This document shows positions 36,748 through 51,700 of a stretch of DNA of 64,000 bases, piece by piece. The stretch covers positions 13,399,048 through 13,463,047 of the forward strand of contig NC_084772.1 in NCBI RefSeq assembly GCF_028858725.1. The letters run 5' to 3'. Made by a program: the position numbers and the translations under genes. The notes beneath the pieces were generated by a model. That model searched no databases. It was given only the letters and a program-made list of their open reading frames with translations, and had not been told where the DNA came from. The stretch is from Colius striatus (taxonomy: Eukaryota; Chordata; Aves; Coliiformes; Coliidae). The number at the start of each line of letters is the position of its first letter. The stretch's first letter is position 1.

Positions 36748-39700
36748 ATGGAAACCCTAAAGGTGCAGAAAAATCAGTGTGGTAAGATACCTAACACAGT
36801 TTGTCGTTTATTATCTGTGTCAATTTTATTAGTGTGTCATGGGATAGTAAGCTGTTCCTTCTTTTTGGATATCATCACAAAGTCACCTTTTCTTGATAGC
36901 AATTCCCCGTATTTTTATTGTGTCTCTCCTTTAACAAACCCCAAATCTTACAAGTGTTTAAAATGTGTACTATCTGCTGTTAGTGATGCAAATAGTTACC
37001 AAATAGCTATTTTTATTATACCCAAAACATTAGAAACAGATTTTCTAAGTGGTTTACCTACCTGGGATTGTATGTAGATGCTCAGAAAATGCTTTCTGGT
37101 AACTTACTGATCTAACAACCTGATTGAAGAATATAGCTCACAACTAGTTTTTCTTTGTTAAAATACATACACGTGCTACATTTTGGGGCATGTTTATTGT
37201 CATGCTAAATAGATTAATATCAAGAAAATTTAAGAATTTACATTATTTTTTTGTTTTATTCTTAGATATGAAAACAGATCTGAACTTACTGCTTGAATGC
37301 CTTAAATATCAGATGGACTGCCCCATGTCCCAGAAAGAGGCTTTGATCACTATTTATTCAATTTGTCAACAGAACAGTAAGAAATGCTTTTCCTTAGAAA
37401 CTGCAGCTTTAAGTTCACAATATATGTTAAGAAGCCAGTGGTTACTGTAAAGAAATATCTAGAGGATATAAGCCTCAAGAAGTTATAAAATGTTGGAAGG
37501 TTTTCATTTTACAGAGAAACAGAAACAAAAGTTTGATTTTTGTTCTTTTTTTTCTGTTACAGGTGAAGCAAGTGAATATTTTCGAGAAATTGGTGGTTTG
37601 ATGTTCATAAATGATCTTGCCAAGTCAAGTGTCCATTGCATGGTGAAGGAAGCAGCTTTATTTACATTAGGAATTATAATAGAGAGTAATGGTAATAATA
37701 AGTAACATTATTTGTACTGCCAAATGAGTTGTGATCCCATGTTATAGACATGCTATTTACACAGATCAGCAAGGTATTTCTCCAAATCACTTCCACTGGT
37801 ATCTTGTAAGCAGATTTTTTTAGACAAAAAAAATAATGGAGGCAAAGCACAAGCAGAAATAATGAGATCACAGAGCTCTATAACTACTTTTCCTCAGCAG
37901 CAAGTGTTAAATGACTTAGAGATGATTCCAAAGATTGCCTGGGTCATGTTTGTTTTAGAACTGACTGTAGGGGGATCTCTCAATTGCTTTATAGTCCTGT
38001 TCTGTCTCCACTCACCACACGTTGGATGTAACTGAGACTCTAACTACTATATTACAGAAGTCATTTAGAATTATTAATGGCTGTCTTTAGGACTTAATGG
38101 TTTTTATTTTCTGATTTCAGTTTATTGTCAACAAACTTTGTGTACTTCTGCGTTGTTTGAAGACCTCATTTTATTTTTAATTAATAAGGATTCTGGTGTG
38201 AACTTGAAAAGAATGTCAGTTTATGTCATCTTAGTACTGGTTTCAAATAACAGTAAGTTTTGATTTGTTTTTTCTGGTGGTGGTAACACCATTGTTTTCT
38301 AATTGCCAATCTGTGGTGCAGAATTTGAAACATTTAATAAGTAATGTTTTGGTAAAGTTAACTTATAAAGATGAATAGTTACATGTAACTGAACCTGAAA
38401 TATTTAAGTAGATCACAGCACACTGGGGTTTCCTTAAAGAGCAGAAAGCGGTTTAGTTCTAAAAAGAAATTCACAGTTAAAACTCAATAAACAAACTAGT
38501 AGTTTGTGGCAATATGTAGAAAGAAAATAAGCATAGAAAGAAATGAAGCATTTTTGTCAATGAGTTGGTGTGATTTTATATCTATTTTTGAGGGGGATAC
38601 ATGGTTAGGATGTATGTCTGTAAGTTAAATTTAACATGAAGATTTTACGTCAAGCTGCATGTGTCTTCAGTCTTGTGTGTGTTCATTTTAGAAAGTGGGC
38701 AAACCTATGTCAGAGATACAGGCTGCATTGGTCTTCTGCTACAGTTATTTAGGTAAGCAGTTGCTATTCAAACAGAAAAATTACAGACTGTTTAGGACTT
38801 ATGTTTGCTTGACTATCTGGGACTTGTTTGCTTTGTTCTTAACAGAACAACTCTTTCAACATCTGAGGTGAATCTATCAGATGAAAACATGAATCCGTGC
38901 TATCAGCTATGGTCTTCTGTCTGCAGTACTCTCTGTGCCTGTGTTAACAATCCTCAGAATGGTAAGTGTTGCTGTTAAAATTGTGAAACAACTTTGAAGT
39001 CTTTCCTCAAACTTGCAACAGTTTGTTTTTCATTTTTACTGTTGAGCTGAAATTTCATATGACATTTTTGTTTGGAGTTATTTGTTTTTACTTTTCCAGA
39101 AGACAATCAAAATATTTGCTGTTCTGTTTTTCCATACGCCAAAGAGTGGCTTGAAAGTTGCACAGAGCCTGAGATCCTTCGTCCTATTTGTTCATTTGTT
39201 GGTCTCACAGTTGCAAATAACTGTAAGTGCAGCTCAAGCTATGAATAGTTTTTCATTTGTAATAGTAAGTTTAATTTGATAGTTAAATGTCAGATTTCTT
39301 TTTCCAGTCTCTACAAATTCATTTGCTGTTCTTTCAACTTGTACTCTGAAAACAATGATCAGCCATCTTGCCTTATGCTGCATTGTGCTTAAGTGCACAA
39401 ATAGCCACAAACTGGCTACACTTAGTAAGGCCAGTAATGACTATTTGGAAGATGGTTTGATTAAAAGTACTTTACGAGTATGAGTCATTATTAACGTCTC
39501 TGAAAACAATGAGTTAGGTAGAACTTGGGCATAATGTTTGCCATTTGTTTGCATATAGTAGGGCCATGTGTTTCTAGTAACTATTTTATAAGACAGTTAC
39601 TGCTGTTGTCAAGACTAATATACAGCCAATGTAAGTTCTGTTGTATGAGTGGAAATGTAATGCAAAGAAAATTTGTGATGATTGGTAAAAAGTGCAGAAA

Positions 39701-42700
39701 AAAATGTGTGATTGATCAAATGCTAAAACAACTTGTATTAAGACACATTTTTTCTTTCTTTTCCACTAAGCATATGTGCAGAAGTATTTTGTTTCTGTTG
39801 GAGGATTGGATACATTAGCTAAAGTTCTCAGCAGGCTGATGCAGGATTCCAGTTTGAGTCACTCAAGCACAAAACTTGCAATAGTATTAACAAAAACTCT
39901 GGATGCCTGCATTGCTAATGAGTGTAAGTGGAAAGATCTCTACCATTTTTTTTCTATGCAGTAATTTTTGAAGTCTGGTTTTGGTAGAAAAGGGATATGA
40001 ATGGATGCTAAAAGGCAATTCAGATACATTCCAGTTAATTTCCAGATTCATACCTGTATATGGGGGATGGTTCAGTTAATCTGACATGGGTTATATTCCC
40101 ATTGTTACTAAAATAAACAATGAAACTTAAAATACATTGAAAGTTAAAAATAAGATACTAGAGCTAGTTTTGTGGAAATAAAGAAGAGAACTTGGTGTGA
40201 CAGCTTGGATCTTGGAGTTAAGGCTGTGTTTCTGCAGGCCTATGCCTAAGCTAGTAAGCTTTAGTAACTGAGGCATGGAGGTGAACAAATGTATGTCTGC
40301 ATAACACCTTTTTACTCTGATTTACTATCTGAATAGTGCTGTCCTAATTAGATGTCTGTGTATTCCAGCAGAAGATCCTTTGAAAATCCCAGAGCCTGAT
40401 GAATCTATGCTATTGGCCATGATTATTGTGTTTGACACTTTTACCATAAAGACTTGCTAAGAGAGGTTCAAAAAAGTTCAAAAGCATATGCCTGCATTAG
40501 TTTTGAGTCTAGTTTCAAAGAAGTTATTATGTGACAGGATTAGGTTTCAGCATGTTATGTACTAACAGTGGCATTCCCAGTTTCAGGAAGAGATTGCCCT
40601 CTACCAGAAACATTAGTAGCTCTTTCTGTGGCAAATAGGCTATGTGTCAAACCTTATTCTACTCTTTCTTGCTGTGTTCTGGAACCGATAAAGGATATGG
40701 AGAAACTCAGCAAAGGTCTACAAGAGCTGTACATTGCAACACCTTTGTTTACCAGATCTTCTACCACATGTTCATACAGCACAATGTGGGAGAAAGGGCA
40801 GTGTTGGATGTGGGGAGGAGCACGGGAGGAGGGATGTGCTAATTCAAACTGTTAAAATGAAGGAGAGAAAGGAGTAGAACTGTGGGGCCCAAGGCCTTTG
40901 AAGGTCTTTAGAGCTCCCTTTAACAACAGCATTTTATACTTGGATGTTGCCTGCATACTTACTATCTAGTATATTTTTCTTCAAATTATTTTTAACATAA
41001 TAGCTGCCATGGGTGTTTCCTTGACAAAGTATCGCACTGTGTCAGAGCTACTGAAGCTGCTGTCCAATGACACTCTGGATACTGGAGAAAAAATTAGTAT
41101 TATTCTAACAATTGGACACTGTACTGAAGTTTGTGGTAAGATGATGTTCTTTTTTCTCTCTATCAATTTCTACTGCATTCTAACTAATGCAGTGGTGTTT
41201 CATCAGGACTGGAGCATGAGGGAAAGGTCTATTAAATCATCTAAAATTAACTTTCAGAAAAAAAATGTTTGTTACAATGTTCCATCTTTAAATTTTAAAG
41301 CCAATTGAGAGTATCTTTAAGATCTTAGTAAAAGTAGTCTGTTACACAAGAATTCAGAGATAGGTTAGGGTATCACAGAGTAAAATTCATCCAGACCTGA
41401 AAGCTGCTTCAGTACCTACATAGCAACCAAGTCTTTTTGAGCTCTATTTTAATGGCTCATGATATATACAGTTTCTGTCCACTGTTCACATGGCTATTAT
41501 TTTATAAAAAAGCTATATAACAGCATTTTTTGGAGTAACATAAACAGTAGGTAATCCTGAAATGTTTTTGCCAGACTACTTAGAGCTTTCCCAAGCATAT
41601 CTGGTGAAAATATAACACTTAAGTTGGTATTCTATGGTAGTACAAACAAACAGAATGGGAAATTGTGACATACACATTGTTGATTTATATAGTGGTTTTT
41701 ATCACATATGTTCTGAGACACAAGAAGAAGCGATTATGTTCAAATTCCTGATAGATAAACTAAATGGTCTGAATGTGAATAACAAGTTCAATAATTAGCT
41801 CAGTAGCTCAAAGATCTGACATTTTAAAATATATTTTTCCTGAAGAATTAATTGAAACAAAGCTTAATGGAAATGTCTTTTGAATAGAAATATGATTAAG
41901 CCAACAGAATACAAGTTTCTCTCAAAAGGTCAGCACTGACAAAATAGTGATATTTCGTCTTCCATTGATTCCTTTGTTTTGCCAAGTTTAAACAACAAAT
42001 AATTACTTTTAGAAAGTTGTCAGTTGTATGAATACTTACTGCAAATGAGATCACAATAAATCACAATAAAAAAAGACATCCATTTGCATAGTAAAGAGGA
42101 GGAAGAGATTAGCTAGACCATGATTAAACTACTAATTTTATTAGACTTTTACTAATTATAAACTTTTAACTGTTGATATTTCTGCATCTTTAGAGAAGCC
42201 ATAATTCAAATATTTTAGGTGACAAATGAGTTTGGAGCTCTGTCATATGGTTTGTCTCAGTCCTCCTTCAGTTTTCTTGCAAGAGTTTTGAGTTATGGTC
42301 CAAATTATTCTGTAGGATCTAGGGCGCTTCTTCTGCAACCTGTAGTCAATCAGTACAGTGTGCTTGGATTCAGAAGGAAAATCTCTTTTTTGGAATTTCC
42401 TTGGCAGTTACTAGTGTTAGTTTCTAAAATTACTGTAAGATTAAGTGTATATGAGACTGAAACCAATCTATTTTCCTTTACAATGTCCTATTTTAGAGGA
42501 AAATCAACGTGAACTCCTCCAGAACAATGGTCTTCCACTTATGATTCAGGTATTAACTGAGTCTCAGGATGAGGAACTAAACAAAGCTGCTACTTTTGTG
42601 CTGCAAAACTGCAAAAAACTGAGTAAGCTTACTGTTACTACTTTTAAAATTAAAGAGACGGTTCCTATCTGTAAGTTCTGTTGACTTTCTAAGTGATTTT

Positions 42701-45700
42701 AATTGTAGCAGCTTTATAAGCCTGTTCATTCCAAGAGATGTTTGTTTCCTGGAGAAAAGTTGCATATTTACCTCCATGGAATAGTTACAGCATTTAGGCA
42801 GAAAAAAAGAAAAGTAAAAATTCTAGTGATATTGCAGTAATGTATTTGTGAAAGCTGCATATGTAAGGCTGCGTATGTATGTAATTCTTAAGTTTTCCCA
42901 TCTATAAATTATGTACAAAACATTAACATTGCCATTCAACATGCAATAGGTGCTTCATTCCTGGATATCTACCACTGTATATAGAGACTCAACCAGTAAA
43001 TATCAAGCCTGACTACAATTATTTTGGAATAATAAAAGATCTTGGACTTTGTTTTTAAAGTAGAGTGTATTTTGAAGTCAATTGCATAGTACTGCCAATA
43101 AAACAGAAAGACACTTTGTCTTTTAATCTCTAAAGCATATAAGGTATTATGCTGTTGATAATTAGTTAAAAAAAATGTATCTACATTTTTGAACTGAAAA
43201 CATAACTGACAATTTCAAGACTGAATGGTGATTTTCAGTGTCCATTGATAGGGAATTGTTTTTTTTTAAAAACAGTGACCATGCTGATACAGGACCTACA
43301 GAATCTTAATTAGATCCATGAAAAAATCATTTTTTAGTGCCCACCATCATTATGTAAACAACTTATAGTAACTCTAATTGCAAACTCATTATTCATGTGT
43401 AAATGTAAGTTACATAAAAATTACTATTCACAGGGGTTATATTTTGCATTAAATTATTGGGACTGTTCCTCAGCATACCAAAATATAACTACTATTTATT
43501 AAGGTATTAATTGATTAAAATATGCGATATTATTGTTTTTATATTTTATAAAGCTGAACAATTGTCCCTGAAAAGAAATGATAATTCATTAAACGTGAAT
43601 AATGCAGAAGAATTGGATGTGCAATCCAAACAAAGAAGTCTACAAGACTACTGGAAGAAAGCAGAAGAAATTTTACACAGAATAAAGTTGATTGAAAAAG
43701 AACATGATGAGGTTGGCCTATTTACCAAAATAGGATAAAACTAAGCAAATCTTTCCAGACTTGAGGGAAAAATAGAAACTAAAACCTTAAGATAATATCA
43801 ATGTGAGCTAAAAAAGTAGGGAAAACATGGTATGTGTGTGAAACTGCAACCTCTGTTACCATTACTGTATATCATAAAAAGTTAGAAGTATGCAGGACAA
43901 TCAGAATGCAGACATTTGTGTTTTTATGAAGTATTTTAGTTTATTATAAAATTGTATTTTCTACACAATTTGGATCACTTAGGTTTGAGAAATAACAGTT
44001 GGGTTTACTTCTAATAGCTGATCATGTGGGGGTTGGACTAGATGATCTCTGGAGATCCCTTCCAACCCTACCATTCTATGATTCTATGATATGAATCTAT
44101 AATTTTAATATTTAGATGCATGAAATATTTTCCTTGTGCTGTGTAACTACTTGGTGTCCCTGGGTGTGGAACAGCAAGTTCTTGAGTTTCATAGCTGGAT
44201 ATTAAGATAATTAAATATTTTCATTTCTAGAAGTTCCTTGTATTAGTACCAAATCTATTGCTTCAGCCAGGATTTATCACTTAACAGCTACCCCTTCAAC
44301 ACCTTCAGCAGCACTGCTGTCTCCTTGGCTCTTGACACAGTCCAGGGTTTTTGAAGCTTCTCTTGCCCTTGCAATACTTTCAGAGATTGGTCTAGTCTCA
44401 TTAATCTTGTTACTAGATTTGATAGCGTTCGTATAGTCACTAACTAGTATTTTTCAATACAGGAAAGAGTGGAAGAAGTATTTGTAGACAGACCTTCAGA
44501 AGCCAATATTGAAGCATCAGAATACCATGAAGTGAATCCTGCTGATCCAAAAACTTACGAAGAAAGAACACATAAGGAAGTACATTGTCTACAATTGACC
44601 TCTAAGTCATATGATCAGGTTCCGGCTCCATTTGTAAATTCTTTTCCAGCAAAAAATGAAATATTGAATACCGTGGATCCAGTAAATGCTTCTACCAGAC
44701 AAAGTGAGCAGAGTAATATTCCAAGTGCAGTTAATGAACTGCAAAGAGCCAGCGTACTTCAAAATCACAGTATGAATGAGAAAAATGAGTCTACTCTTCA
44801 AGTACGGCAAGTATCTTAGACCTAAGCAGAAATACAGATTCCATTATCCTGAATTTGTATCTTAATATCCCCTGAGGCAGGCATTGAGACAGTATAAACA
44901 AAACTACATTTCTCCTTTTTTTTTGAGTTCGAAATTTTTTTTTGTGCTTTATTAATGTGTCTGGCTGGGACCTTGCTCCTATGCACTTTCCTTACATGCA
45001 TAATATTGTAACTTTGCAGTGATCACAGGAATTATCTAGACCCCAGGATATTTTTCATGGTACATTCAGGTAGATTTTGCTTTGCTACTGTTTAGCATAA
45101 TTTCACACATTTCTTTATTTGTTGTTCTGACCTCTAAAGCACGAAACTATGATGAAATTTTTTGGGGGAGGGAGGAAAAACCTCTCTCCTTGCATAGGTG
45201 CTTATGTGAAAAGAGAAGTTACCTAAGCCTACCTGTGGATTAGACTCCTTGCTGCTGCAGCATTTGGAGGTAGTTGATGACATAGAAAAATGCATGAGCA
45301 CCATATCATAGGACTATGTTGACTGCATAAAAGTTAATCAGTGTAAGGAAGGCAGAAAATCAGTTAGCTTTTAGAATAATTCTACATCTAATGAAGGCTA
45401 CAATATTTTGAAGACTTTGTGAAAGTTTTATGTTCATGTAGTAATCTTTACATGACTTGGAATAGCAAATGACTCTGGAAACGAGCATCCCTTGAAAGCA
45501 TTGCATTCCAAATGCTGGAACAGTCGTGCTGAACAGCACTGCACGGAATGCTAAGCACAGGTCTCTGGTAAACAGGTTTCTAATACACAATGATTACATG
45601 ATGGTTACTACAAGCCCAGTAGCTGTAGATCATTAGAATGCATTTTGTAGCGTTTAATCCTTTCTATATTTAATGTGGTTTTTGTGTTGGCTTTGGAATA

Positions 45701-48700
45701 TGTGTATTAATTTACAGGTTAAAAACGTTGTGAAGTTTGATTATTTTTTTTTTATTTGTTCACATTTTGATCTTTCCAGTGAACATTTATTTAAGCAGCC
45801 TGCAGAGATGGTTAAAAGTATGAAACAGACATACACATCAGGTACAAACAGCCAAATGTACTCCTTTCTTAGTGAGATTTTAATTAATTTTATCCCTACT
45901 TTTTATCAGATGTTATGTATCATTAGGTGACAGAACACATTATGTATAATATCTGTTAACTGTGCATAATTTTGGAATTTTACATTGTAGGAAGTTTACT
46001 AGGAGAATATTTTTTTTTCTACTTCTACATATTTTAGCTTTCTTTTAAAAATTGTTTCTAATTGCATGAATGGATGTGCTTCAGATAAACGTTTTAAGTT
46101 TAGTCTGAATGCAATCTGTCCTGAGCAATGAGAGCCGTTAACAGAAAATGAGTGAGGATGCTGGTTTTGTTCTGTACCTGTAAGATAGCGGGTAGAACCT
46201 ACTTGTAAGAGTGACTTTTGCCTGAAGGCATTCCTATATATTGAAGGTCTGTTTAAGATAAATGTTTTTCAGATTCACATTGATCTTCTCAGTCTGATAC
46301 ATTTATTTCAGAACTGGGATCTATTCAATCAAATATTTATTAATAAATTAGTTTCCTGTTAATTTATAAGATGTATAATTATTCATTAGATTACTGTTTG
46401 CCAGGTGGTAGCTTTGCAGGTGACCAAGCTGATCCCCAGGTTACACCTATTTAAACTGAGAATAAGTATTACTCCAGTACATCACATTTTTCAGCATCTG
46501 ATTCCAAACACAAATAAAGTTTATAGGGCTTAGTTAAGCAGTGCAGGTTTACACAGCGTTATGTTGCTGTGTTCAAGTTGATGTAATGAGTGTGATGAAA
46601 AAGCACTGAATTAAATAGAATTATTCTGGATATACAAAAATGAAAATGTGACCCATTTAACTTAAGGAATTACATTTGGATTTTCTGCTGTTATGTAAAT
46701 TAAACTTTAATAATCTACAAATAGAAAATATAGAAAATATAATTGAATATAGGTATGCTGATGCAATATTACTACAGCAAAAGACGTTACATTTTCTTAG
46801 TGGGGTTTTTTCCTTCCTAATTTAGATCAATATCCATTCTACTCAGAGAAAACCAAGGAAGAAAAAAGTACTTCATCTGCATCCCATGCAATGGTACATT
46901 TTAGGTGTTTAGGTAAATATTATCCCATGTCGTTATTAACTGCTTATTTTCCTTTTTCTACCTCTAAAATATAACATAAATGTTCAAGTAAAGCTTATAT
47001 ATTACAGTTTTGATCTATATCTATTTTCTTAATGTGGGGTTACTAACAAATAGAATATACAGCAGGTTAGAAGATCACACACACTACTTAAAAGCAAGTG
47101 TTTCCTCCTTTCTCTGATTGGAAAGAAGGAAAAAACGCGTAGCGCTGCTCAGTTCCCTCATCTATTGCCTCTGCTAAGCCTCCTGACTGTTCTCCAGCCC
47201 TTCTCTTTTCTCTGCCTACTGCTAAGTACAGGCAGGCATTTTCATAGTAATCCAGGACTGCAGCCCTGATTTGCCCCATCTACTTCTTAAACATGGTCGA
47301 TCCAGTAGGTTATAAGAATGTTGCTGGTACTCAGGTTTTTGTGGATTTTGTGTATTTTGTAATTAAGCCTGTGTCTCTTTATTAAAAAAAAAAAAAATCC
47401 CAACAAGCCACCAAAAGCCAAAGAAAAAAAGCAGCCTGTAACTCACCTTTGTACGTCATTCAGGCACCTGGATCCAAGTCATCAAATGAAATTCAACTTG
47501 AGCTTTAGCACTGCTGTATCTTGGGCTAGAATATTGCAGATATTGTACTAGTTCCCTTCTTATAACTCCTCACAGTGCAGATGTTCTCTTCAGCTGATGT
47601 AACTGTGAGAACATCCAGAAATGACTAAACCAAAAATTACCCTAGGAATGTTCCTACAAATGAACAGTAAGGCTTCCTGTGAGGAGATTCATACCTAAGC
47701 TAGAGTTATTTATTCTGGTTAATAAAAATAACTTGCACCAGTGAGAAAGTTTTGAAGTATAGCAATGGCATCTTTTGTAGTTTGACTCCTGGATAAATAC
47801 AGGAAGGGAACTGAGGCCTTTTTCTTCCCATCCCAGTTCCCATCCTGAAGTATTTTTACTTCTGTAAGGTACATGTAAGTATAGAGATGAGAATGTGAAA
47901 ATCTGGAGCTCAAATTATAGATCATAATGAACAAATGGCAGTGCTGGACTTTCTGACAGCTTCTAGAGCATTGCTGCTTGCTGTTTCTACAATACCCTAT
48001 TTTTCTCACAGGTTGTACAGCAGGAGGACTGTCCTTCAATAGTAAAACCTTCACTAAAATGTTGCAGAGTTGTCCATACCAGTGTGACCATCACAAAGTC
48101 ATTCTGGAAGCTGAAGAAAGATATAAAAAGGAACTTCGCAAACTGATTGTTTGTAACAGCAGCAGATCTGCAACTCAGGAGAGTGAGTAATTTTTTTTTT
48201 AGTAGTTACAACTGTTCTTTTAAATGTGATTTAAAATTCTGAACTTTTATTGATATTATTCCAATTGTCTTTCTCTCATAAAATCACTCATTCAATTTGA
48301 TTTACCAATGATTTGTACTAAGTGAGATCAGAAGTAGCCACTTTTGTTTTGAGGATCTTGTGCATTTCTTGGCAGTAGTGGTACATCATTATAGGCTTTT
48401 ATGAGATTCCGTCTTGTTTGCCAGAGTCAGTCAAGTACTAACAGAAGGGAATACATTAAGTTGAAGTAAGTGTGAATGGATGTATGACATCATAACAAGG
48501 TAATTTCATTCAGTATTAGGTACTTAGAGATGTAAGAGGCTTGTAATTCTTAATGAATTCAGTAAAAGTGCATCCTATATTTCTCTGATTTAAACGAGGT
48601 ATTTTGATAATTAACAGTTATGACTTTTGTGCTGGTGTCCATCTTGTATTTTCCAGAAATAGTGCTGACTCCGATGAAGAAAAACAGGCTGGATACAGAA

Positions 48701-51700
48701 ATACCAGCTTTCAGAAGCCAAAAGGATAGTTTCCAAAGTAAGGGATCGGTTTGGAAATTAATGCAAAAAGCCCTCGCTAAGTAATTATTTTGCATGATTT
48801 TACTAAGTGAGACTGTGAATAGGGAATTATGGGTGGATTCTATGAAAAACCTGTATATTGTTAGGACAGAAAATGCATGCTCTATAATAATGAAAATGTG
48901 GTTTGAATATTAGTTCACAACTAAGTTATCTGGTGCTTGGGTTGTAGATACTGTTTTGAATCCTGTCAGGGTTACTTCCATGCAATTGCTATTTTTCAGT
49001 TTTGTGGCATTAATTTTTAAAATGCAGAGGTACAATCAGGATGAGAACACAGCACAGTTGCCTGGTCCTAGTTTCAGCATCCCTCTATTAGACAGTTGCA
49101 GCCACATTATCCTATCATACCTGTTTCTGTTCCTACTTGGAGCTCTGCTAAGGACTTGAGTCTCTGTGTGCTAAATAGCTGAATGGGTCAACCTTAATGT
49201 ATACCACAATACTAGAGAAAGTAACTGAAAACAACCTATCAGAAAATTAAGTACAGGAGAGCTATCTACCTGTCCTGTATTAAAAGGTGTTGAATAAAAC
49301 ATTAATAAGTCAGAGATGGAAAAGTGAACCTGAGTGCCATCAGTTTCTGTCCATGCAGTTTATGAACCCTATGTTTATAGACCATCAGTTGCCCATAAAA
49401 TCTGGTATTCTTTACAATACACAACAACTGTCCATTTGTAAACAGTAGAGTATGTATATTCACAACATTTTATTCTGTAATATAGAAAAAATTAATGCTT
49501 ATAATATTTCCTTTTGCACAATGCCTGTGGGTACATCCTACAGAGCTCCAGCTCCAGTCATACATTACTGCATTCATCAACAAGTAACCCGTACTGTTTC
49601 TTATGATTGATGACCATAAATTTTAAAGTAGCCTGAAGCAGCTTTCTAAATCAGTACTTAAATTCTAAAACATTAATATTACTTTAAAAAACATTATCTT
49701 TTGAAAAACCAGCCCACCTATTGGGAATTCATTTATAGTCTCCTGTTTCCAAAAATCTTGTTTCTGTGGTTATTTTATTTCAGAAATTTCTGGTGAAAGC
49801 TATGAGACTGATCTTGAAATTTTCTTCAAAATCTTTTTTCCCTTACAGATTCAGAAATTAATTGATTTGGCCATGATAGCCATGCAGGTCTTTTAAATCC
49901 CAACAACTTTATTTCATCTCAAGAACCCATTTCAGTAATATATTACCTTTAGCAAGTAAACATTTTTTGAAGTAAACTCAGTTTTCCAGTCTTTCTTCCA
50001 AGACCAGATAGCAGTACAGCTCAAAAGATGATTCTCTCTTAAATTTTACTTCCTAGAACATTACCTGTATGTTGTGTTTTTTTTTTTTTTAAGAAAATTA
50101 CATAATGTTTTATTTTTTGGGGTTTTTTTAAGGTATTCTTTTGACTCCAATTAGAAAAAACAAATATAATACTTCAAATAGAGATGAACACAGAAAAAAT
50201 AGTGGGTTGACTGACAACTACAACTTGATCCCTACATATGGAAACTGTGAGTATTACCAGAAAAATGGATTTTGTAGCAAGTATAACTTCAAGACCAGGT
50301 TTTGCATTTAGGTCAAGGCGTTGAGAAAAGCACGTGTGCTTACTATTGGAGACAAACAGGTAGGAATTTATATAGCTTGGTTCTTGTACCTTCAATCATA
50401 GTAGTATTAACATTTTAATTAATTCCTATAATTTGCTACCTGCTTTCAATGCATAAATATGTGTTAATGTCAACGATGAGAGGTATAAAGCAACATTTAC
50501 ACATTCAAGTTTATGAGAAGCAACAGTACTTGATTTTACAGAAGATTTAAACTAAGTGGTGGTCTTGTTTCATAATTTCACAGCTTTCCAAAATACCCAA
50601 GATGCTAAGTTGAAGAGACAAAGAGTCAAAGAAACATGCTACCAGGATCATCAGCATGTAAAAGAAAACTGCATGTGTTCACATGACAAGCAGGTTAGTT
50701 TTGCAAAACTTAATCATATGCTCACATATTTATAGATGTCCAAATAAAATAGTTGAGAATTACATAATTTCTTTTAAAGTCACCTTCAACAAGAGCCCAG
50801 TAGCAAAGTAAATCTTAATAAATGAATGTTCCTCTGTTGATTTTACTCCAGCATAGTGATTTCTCTCTGAAGTGAGCTGATCATTTTCCAGTCAACACCC
50901 GTTTCTGAATAATGGATATAGAGGGATGCTTTCTCCTGCATAAATTTAAATTTGCATAGCATAGAAAGAGCAGAAACCTAAGGGAATAAACAGTTGTAAA
51001 CTATGAAATGAAGGTAAAGGTAATGGAAAAAGACTGTATTTTACCAAGTGAGTGACAGTGAAGAAACTTTGAAGAACCATATGTCCTTTACCAAGGGATC
51101 ATTTCTTTAGAACTACTTAGGATTGATTCATCAGTAATAATGTGTTACTTCTAAATGCAAAATAATATGTAAGTGTACATAGTGCTTAATTACAGCAAAA
51201 TTAATATTTGCAGAACAATGAAATTTGTTCTCTGGACATGAACACAAGAACTTTAAACAAGAAAAGAAGAACCCGAAAAGATTTCACAACTGAAGAAATT
51301 AACTACCTTATGAGTGGAGTAAAGAAAATGGGTACTCGTTGGAATTTAATTTTGTGGTCTTACCCATTTCAGAAAGGACGGACAAGTGTTGATCTTTCCA
51401 AGAAATACTACCGTTTGCAGCTGCAGGTAATCATAATCTACTGTTCATATACGTTGTCAGCTCAGTTTTCAGCTTTTGCCCCTGAAGTGACTTGCAGGAA
51501 AAGACGGGCTATCAGATTCTGCAGCCCATGGGACTGTGCATTAAAATGGTCTTGCGGTGCTGGAGAGAGAACTTGGAGAGAGAGAACTAAACCCAGACAA
51601 TATTAGAGCGTCTTCCAGTGCTACTTGACTGGATACAAAGAGGATAAGGATTTCAGTTAAGGACTCCAAATTAGTCCTTGTGTTTCTTAGGAAGTTGGTA

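Noticed and set aside
44811-44820. GTATCTTAG after TERB1 exon 12 as a U12-type donor
   Set aside because: It resembles GTATCCTT only partly, and no U12 branch-point sequence is visible before the next acceptor.
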